DNA of 64,000 nucleotides. Source: Triglochin maritima (taxonomy: Eukaryota > Streptophyta > Magnoliopsida > Alismatales > Juncaginaceae). The notes beneath the pieces are model-generated. The model was not told the origin of the DNA and made no database searches. It saw only the letters and a program-made list of their open reading frames with translations. The stretch is taken from contig OY821789.1 of NCBI GenBank assembly GCA_963682175.1, positions 9,486,001 through 9,550,000 of the forward strand. The letters are read 5' to 3'. The position numbers and the translations under genes are program-made. Shown one piece after another: positions 58,811-64,000 of the stretch. How positions within the stretch are numbered: the first letter of the stretch is position 1; every line of letters begins with the position of its first letter.

Positions 58811-58843
58811 TGGGTCGGGCGTCCGCGGGAGCCGCCCGACCCA
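58811..58843. other. GC-rich hairpin in the PMD gene intron
   Basis: TGGGTCGGGCG (58811-58821) and CGCCCGACCCA (58833-58843) form a perfect 11-bp stem around an 11-base loop, TCCGCGGGAGC. The copy at 524-558 has a perfect 12-bp stem with changed but still complementary arms and an almost identical loop. Confidence 0.75.
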
Positions 58844-59117
58844 ACGATCGGGCGGTCGCGGGAACCGCCTCCCCCAAGACTCAAAAATGTTTTTTTTAAA
58901 ATTAATTGAAATAAACAAGGTAATTTACCAGATGTGAGTAGTCAGGGGTTTCCGTTGGTTCTTTTCCTGGCCTCCGAGACATTTTATGTGGTGAATAGAA
59001 GAGTGATATGAAGAGAAAGTTGTGTTAAAAGAGTGAAATGAGGAGTTATATTAGTAGAAATGGTAGATGAGTAAAATGGTAATCTTACGGGTGATTTAAG
59101 TAGTTACGACGACGAAT

Positions 59118-60179
59118 AACAGTTCAGCAAATGAGATCCCAACCAAATTAACCCAGTTAGTTGTATTTACATTTGTTTCATTAATATAACACTGTAACGC
59201 TTTTAGAAAAAGTAATGGGTGGCCTGGGAAAGAAGCGTTGAAAATAACATGTCGAATTGGCTTTTGTTTTAACCACCTACTAAGAATGCACATGTTCATA
59301 GAGTACTTTAAGTTGTGAATATTGTGCATATTATGCAATTGGATGGGAGACGATTGGATCAACAATTATTCTGTTCTTTCATTATTAGAAAAAAGGAGAA
59401 AAGTATAGGATCAATAGTGATGCAATTCTCGAAAGGTTTCTACATATGAAAACTCCTACATGGGAAATCATAAAAAAGAAATTGATTAAGGATGTGAAAG
59501 CACTTTGAATATTATACTTTTAAATAAGGTTACATTGTTCCAATACTTTTAATTGTTGTTTTTCTTGTTTCTTATTCTATCCATCACTTAGTGAGGCTCC
59601 CGACTTTTGTCAAAAATAAAATTGAACATATGTTAATTCAAATTTTCCTGTTCAGTAGCAACAAAAATACCCAAGATTGTTCAGTTTTCAGGATTAGATA
59701 ACAAAAATATCAATTAAAACATGATTGATCATGATGGAGAAAATTGCTCAATACATTGAAGATTTATTGCAAATCATATATGTATTTTCTCCTTTGTTTA
59801 TGTGGTACGTTAGGATTAAATTTTTATTATATTTATATGTAAGGCAATCTTCGAGAAAATATTTCATCAAATCCTCCCGAAATCCTATCAGCACTACCAA
59901 CTGGTTAAAGAATATTCGTATCCGTATGATATATAAATTGATGGAATATTCGTATAATGCACAATGATACATTGATAGCTGCTTTGAAATTGATAGAATA
60001 TCACTATGATATACATTGGACTAACCATCTAACTGATCCAATACCGAAATTGAGAGTTTATGTGCTTAAGAAGCGAAATCCGTCCACACCATTTCATGTA
60101 AACACGTATCTTTCATTCTTTTCTGTAATATTATTGATGTAATGAACATTTCTTTTTCTTTTCTGTAATATTATATCCG
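59118..60179. other. AT-rich intergenic, no gene seen
   Basis: A few short frames exist at 59725-60142, but they have no recognisable domain, atypical lengths and AT-driven composition. I do not support a gene here. Confidence 0.5.
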
Positions 60180-60284
60180 ACCACGCTTAACGGGTCGGGC
60201 ATGCCCTCGCGCCTGACCCGTGCGCTCGGGCGCCTGTCGGTCAGGCGACCAATCGGGTGCCGGAGCACCCGAATTGGCGCCCAT

Positions 60285-60285
<1 letters not shown>

Positions 60286-60321
<36 letters not shown>
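60286..60321 (+). repeat. Poly-G tract, 36 bases
   Basis: An unbroken run of 36 G, then CGTGTTCCCCCCCGG. Such runs are length-unstable and may also be mis-assembled, so the exact count is doubtful. Confidence 0.7.
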
Positions 60322-60750
60322 CGTGTTCCCCCCCGGTTCGTCAATTTTTTGTTTTTTTAATATATTTTAGTGGTGATTTTGTTATTAGAGTTAATTGATA
60401 ATGTATTGGGTATTTTTTAGTAACGTGGGGTGATAAATTTTTATTATTGTGGTAACGGGTTGGATTACAACGAGTTTTTTACGATTGATGAAGATTCAAA
60501 AATTTCCAGATCAAAAAAATTTCAGACTCCCGAACGACCTGTCGAGGTAGTTTAATAGTATGATCTAATTTGAAAAATATTTAAAAATTATACATTTAAT
60601 TTAATGCTCAAATCAAAAATAAATTCAGATTGAGTGCTGAAATTAGAAAATATATTAATACTTAACGAAATACACGAAACAAGAAGCGATACGAATTACA
60701 ACCAATTAAACGTAATATAATATAAACTAAACGAAATACGAACTAACAAA

Positions 60751-60966
60751 CTACATGAACTCATTCTCTTCCGCCCAATCCATAAATTTCACAATCGCTA
60801 TTTGATCCCGCTCCGTCGGGTTGTCCTTTCTCATCAGAGAGTGAAACATGTCGAGCTTAGTTTTTTTAACATGTCTTTGAAAATTACGCTCGGCTAATTC
60901 CTCCTGCTTCGAGAAATCATTTTCTCTCACTTGGGCGTTGTATGCAATTTGTTGTGCAAGTTTCAT
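60751..60966 (-). pseudogene. C-terminal fragment of a Harbinger-associated Myb-like protein
   Basis: 71 codons with ELAERNFQRHVKKTKLDMF, similar by recall to the C-terminal region of the Myb/NAM-associated proteins encoded as the second ORF of plant PIF/Harbinger elements. No DNA-binding N-terminus is present. The family call is moderate. Confidence 0.45.
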
Positions 60967-61335
60967 AACGTTGGTGTTGCCTTTCGGGCCTAATGAACTT
61001 TTACCCTTGTTTTTTGCCCGTGATTTAATATTAATTACTAATTAATAATATTAATCATTTCGTCAATTGGAATTATAAGGTAATTAGAATTAAAATTATG
61101 TAAAGTATAATTTGTTAAACGTGGTGTAAGAATTAATATTGTTTAATTAAGAAATGATGTGGAGGAAAGAGAGTGTAGGGTGGGTGGGGGTAGCCCGGGC
61201 ATGATTAAGATTCTTTTTGGATGGGTGAGGTGAGCTGACGTGGCAGAGAGAGAAGATGACGTGGCGGAGAGAAGAAGCAGGACGCCCAGAAGTAACCCGA
61301 ACATGAATAAACATGATCTTACAATAGACCAGCAG

Positions 61336-63148
61336 CTTAAATGATAGCCACTCATCACTCGTGCCATCGTTTAGACAGAGACGGGACAGTTCTAATTGTG
61401 GGCCTCTGAATCGCCTTCACCATCAACAATGCCAACTTTGATAAAGTTTTGGAAGACATTCATAATACTAAATACATTAAATGTAAGTGGAGGTTTCACG
61501 AGAAAGAGTGGCATGGAATGTGGGTGAAGCGATAATATATTCTAGTAAGAGAATATTTTGTGCCTTGATTTGTAGAGTCACATGGTGATAATTAAACAAA
61601 GTCTTTAATAAGTCATAATTATGGATATTGACTTATAAGAAGTTTAGTTCTTAGGTTGCCCAACATCCCATGTTATGGTGCTGATTAACCGTTGAAACTA
61701 AATCTGTAATTAAACCGATGTGATCGGTGGAACAATGTGATCACATCATCACTTCAATTCGTTTGAATAATTCTCAAACCGAATAAATAGAAAAAAATGT
61801 GGCAAGTGGGGTGATTCTGATGAGTTGTGACCGATCCACATATATTTCTATTCATGGCACCAATAAAATAAGATAATTGAAAGATGTTCTTATCCACCAC
61901 TTCTTTCCAATATTAATTGAATTAAGTGGTGCACGAATCGAGCTTAGTTAAAATTTCGAGTTTTATATATTATGTATATTATTACTAAATATCAAAAAAT
62001 AAATACAATTTGCACAACAAAAATCTCGAGTGGAGTCACTAACTCGAGTCCGAGCAATTTCAAGTTTGAACCAGCTCGTTTCTAATCCGAGTTTAATGAT
62101 TTTTTTTAATTTTTCACTGATCTCCTTTGTTTTCAAGTTAAACTTAAGTTTGACTCGAGTTTTAAGTTCGAGCCCGTAACAACCCTAACTGAATTTGTTA
62201 TTACCATTATGTCAACTATTGGTTGGTTCAAACGTAGATGCATCATTATCAATCCGATTGAACATTCACACTGCCCTCGCTTCACAACGAACTTAATCAC
62301 CTACAATGCTTCCTAAATTAGGCCTAACTACCACTCATCTCATAAATTCCGCATTTCGTACTTACCCAGAAATTTCACGATAAACGAGCATTACACTCAC
62401 AAAACGCAATCTAAGATCTCAAAAATGAAAACGTAATTTCAACCATGTGAACCATCAACCATATATTAATAGTTGTTGCTTAAGTATTTTTTTTCAGATT
62501 CATGTTAAATCTGCAAACCTAGCATACCCCAGATTTTCTTTTCAAAAAAACAAAAAACAAAAAACCCCGGATTTGGCGTCTGTAAGATTTAAAAGTCACA
62601 TATGACTGTCAAAGATTCAGATGCCATTGCCATCCAAGAAGAATTAGCCATCTGATAAGATCTAATGCTTAAAAAAAGCCTAGCAAGCATGACATAAGGA
62701 GCAAAGAAAATAGATTTTCATTGGATAACTGAATGAGAGCATACTGGAAGACAAAAAATAAGACAAACAAAAACTTCAACAAACCAGAACCCACTCCTGA
62801 GATCTGAAGCAAAAAAAAACCAAAATGGTAACAACCACCAGATGAGTGAAGACCAAACTCAAAACAGCAATTTCAAAGTCATAAGAGGCTATAATGTTAG
62901 CCTAAGCTGGCTAACCCATTAATTGTAACAGAGTATTCCATTCTAGGCATCAAGCTACAAAGCCAGTCTTGACGCATGCTCCAGAAGATGGAAGATCTTA
63001 TGAGATACAGAAATCATCATGTCTTAAGAGGGAGAGAAGATGTACTGCAACAACCCAAACAAGAGCTGATTACGACAGCCAACCAGACATAATTCCATAG
63101 AACTATAGACATTTCTTCTAAAATCACGCTTCGACTTCAAGCAGAAGG
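61336..63148. other. Intergenic and 3' region of the ADF gene
   Basis: AT-rich and without coding signals. About 62550-63148 is probably the 3' UTR of the ADF gene (minus strand), though its end cannot be fixed. Confidence 0.5.
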
Positions 63149-63662
63149 TTAATTAGCTCTGCCCCTGATGACATCGATATCCATCTCAGTTGGGTCAGTT
63201 GCTTGCAGTTCCACCTGAATGCCATCGAGTGCTCTCTTGAAAGTCTCCTTCGAACTTGCATAAAGCATCTTGCTTCTAATTCTTGAAGTATCAGGTGACC
63301 TTAACAGGAACACGTGGAGAAAAATAACTCAGTTAAATCCAAAAAAATCAAAATGTGTTGCCATTGCCGATTGAAATAAAAAGGCAGAAGAATTACCATG
63401 CAATGAAGAATATCTTGCTCTTCTGGCAGTTCTCTGCAGTAACAAAATCAAAGTCATAGATGGCATAACGACACTCATCCACAGGGAGACTGGCGGTGAA
63501 ATCGTCGTAGCTGAGCGTAGGCTCCCCGACCTTGTCAACCGTGACTTGCTTCATCTTCTCTTCGATCTTGAAGGTTATGAAGCGATGAGCCCTCTTAGCC
63601 TTCAGCTCGAGAAACTTGAGCTTGCACTCATCATTGACAGCCATTCCTGATACTGCATTGGC
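63149..63662 (-). CDS. ADF: Actin-depolymerizing factor (ADF/cofilin), 5' end outside the window
   Basis: Two exons: 63397-63662, starting [17 protein letters not shown], and 63149-63299, joined within the Trp codon of FFIAW-SPDTS. With an ATG-only first exon, as is usual in plant ADF genes and lying beyond this window, the product has 139 residues, a normal family length. It severs and depolymerises actin filaments in the cytoplasm. Visible are Ser6 (the regulatory phosphorylation site in plants, in NAVSGMA), the [20 protein letters not shown] core, and the long actin-binding helix region [20 protein letters not shown]. The gene looks intact; 63663-64000 is the start of intron 1 and holds no other feature. 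Confidence 0.95.
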
Positions 63663-64000
63663 CTATCACAACGACAGAAATCAGAATACAGGAATGAAAT
63701 TCTAATGAAGTTACAGTTTTTGCGACTCGCACGGTAAATCTGCTTCAAATGTAATGTAACTTAACGAGCAGTCATCCCCTTCCAATAGAAAGAGGGCAAC
63801 ATGAATTGACAACTTTTTTTGAGAAAAAATCTACTCTAACTTAGTCTTGATAACTATCAACTGCAAGACTTACAAACTAGCTACATATCTCGACTTATTC
63901 GTATCTTACATAACAAATGTTCCGGTCATCTATCTCGCAGATCGTAAACACGCAAGAGACTTCTCTTAATTAAGCTCCTGCGACCGATGTTTTACGGAAA
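63663..64000 (-). other. First intron of the ADF gene (partial)
   Basis: Directly upstream of the ADF exon beginning after AG at 63663-63664. No ATG followed by a GT donor in a suitable place was seen, so the initiating exon must lie to the right of the window. Confidence 0.6.

Larger units (their letters stand above)
55211..58982 (-). pseudogene. Plant mobile domain (PMD, MAIN-like) protein, broken
   Basis: Exon 1 is 58929-58982 (MSRRPGKEPTETPDYSHL), ending at a GT donor. The main exon begins near 58416, is frameshifted several times before 58062, then reads openly through WIVTDIIPGGPVDGSVIPSF, LISAFVERWHPDTNTFHLPF, GEMTFMLHDVFQILHIPVEG and LLEARDPDTIGQYSWGSATL, the usual PMD blocks. It is cut at 57235 by a solo LTR and resumes at 55757 with FRPHRE...RRLDQMTASQ. 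A last exon at 55211-55534 has VEWLPYG and YIPDRVLRQLGYIQ. PMD proteins descend from transposon genes; host members (MAIN, MAIL1) act in meristem upkeep and silencing. This copy cannot be functional. Confidence 0.85.
54910..59117 (-). mobile_element. Transposon carrying a plant-mobile-domain gene
   Basis: The ends are inverted repeats: ATTCGTCGCCGGAAAACTAC at 54910 and, as reverse complement from 59117, ATTCGTCGTCGTAACTACTT, continuing to about 26 bp with mismatches. The same terminus starts the fragment at 284. No clear TSD was found. Between the ends are a decayed PMD gene (minus), GC-rich hairpins and a nested solo LTR. Long inverted ends and a captured PMD gene suggest a Mutator-like element, but no MULE transposase is present. 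Confidence 0.7.
60180..61335 (-). mobile_element. Harbinger-like element fragment, copy 3
   Basis: Shares its right part with copies at 23815-24480 and 34623-35036 (GATGTGGAGGAAAGAGAGTG, GACGTGGCAGAGAG). GC-rich inverted repeats such as CGGGTGCCGGAGCACCCG near 60254 and a 36-base poly-G run lie near the left end. Ends and TSD are not resolved. Confidence 0.6.

Noticed and set aside
59725..60142. AT-rich frames rich in Ile, Tyr and Lys
   Set aside because: Length and composition are expected by chance in AT-rich DNA; no match to any family that I recognise.

Overview
This is nuclear DNA of a flowering plant, most likely a eudicot, judged from its AT-rich non-coding sequence, spliced plant genes with GT-AG introns, and plant-specific retrotransposon lineages. 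No species can be named from the sequence. Four host protein genes are readable, together with one nuclear tRNA gene and one decayed host gene. They lie among many transposons, several nested and bounded by target-site duplications (TSDs) that can be read directly.

Layout. 1-4380: transposon debris, namely the 5' end of a plant-mobile-domain (PMD) element and a duplicated, decayed hAT transposase. 4381-16896: remains of a UBC7/13/14-type ubiquitin-conjugating enzyme (E2) gene. One of its exons is split by an 8,952-bp Tekay-type Ty3/gypsy chromovirus (4654-13605, TSD ATGAG), and one of its introns holds a related solo LTR ending at 16745. 17798-17869: tRNA-His (minus strand). 19182-22841: five-exon CUE-domain protein gene (plus). 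25332-28487: twelve-exon cytosolic UDP-glucuronate decarboxylase gene (plus). 29199-33481: four-exon ABCG half-transporter gene (minus). 36379-37847: Sirevirus-type copia solo LTR (TSD GTAGC). 38314-48852: a 10.5-kb Sirevirus-type element (minus, TSD AAAAC) with an Athila-type gypsy fragment inside in the opposite orientation. 49521-54334: a 4.8-kb gag-only Sirevirus-type element (minus, TSD GAATT). 54910-59117: a PMD-gene transposon (minus) broken by a third solo LTR (55763-57234, TSD ATATA). 60180-61335: Harbinger-like fragment with a 36-base poly-G run. 63149-63662: an actin-depolymerizing factor gene (minus) running off the right edge.

Most notable signal. The LTRs of several unrelated retrotransposons carry arrays of short palindromes arranged as pairs. 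The Tekay (gypsy) LTRs and one Sirevirus (copia) family share the same 10-bp core, CGGTCGACCG, paired at 20-22 bp start to start. The second Sirevirus family has CGGT-N2-ACCG in eight pairs, every pair at exactly 19 bp. The Athila LTR has GCGGCG-N4-CGCCGC paired at 32 bp. Where a good TATA box is visible, the array lies about 90-100 bp upstream of it. This looks like a shared dimeric, or dimer-of-dimers, binding platform in U3. Palindromic LTR motifs are already known for Sireviruses; sharing of one core with a chromovirus and the fixed pair spacing are what deserve testing.

The host genes are independent housekeeping or transport genes and show no operon-like relationship. Both large copia elements lack pol and would need enzymes supplied in trans. 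The Tekay element has an open gag-pol frame and nearly identical LTRs, but its reverse transcriptase active-site box has Tyr where the first catalytic Asp is expected.
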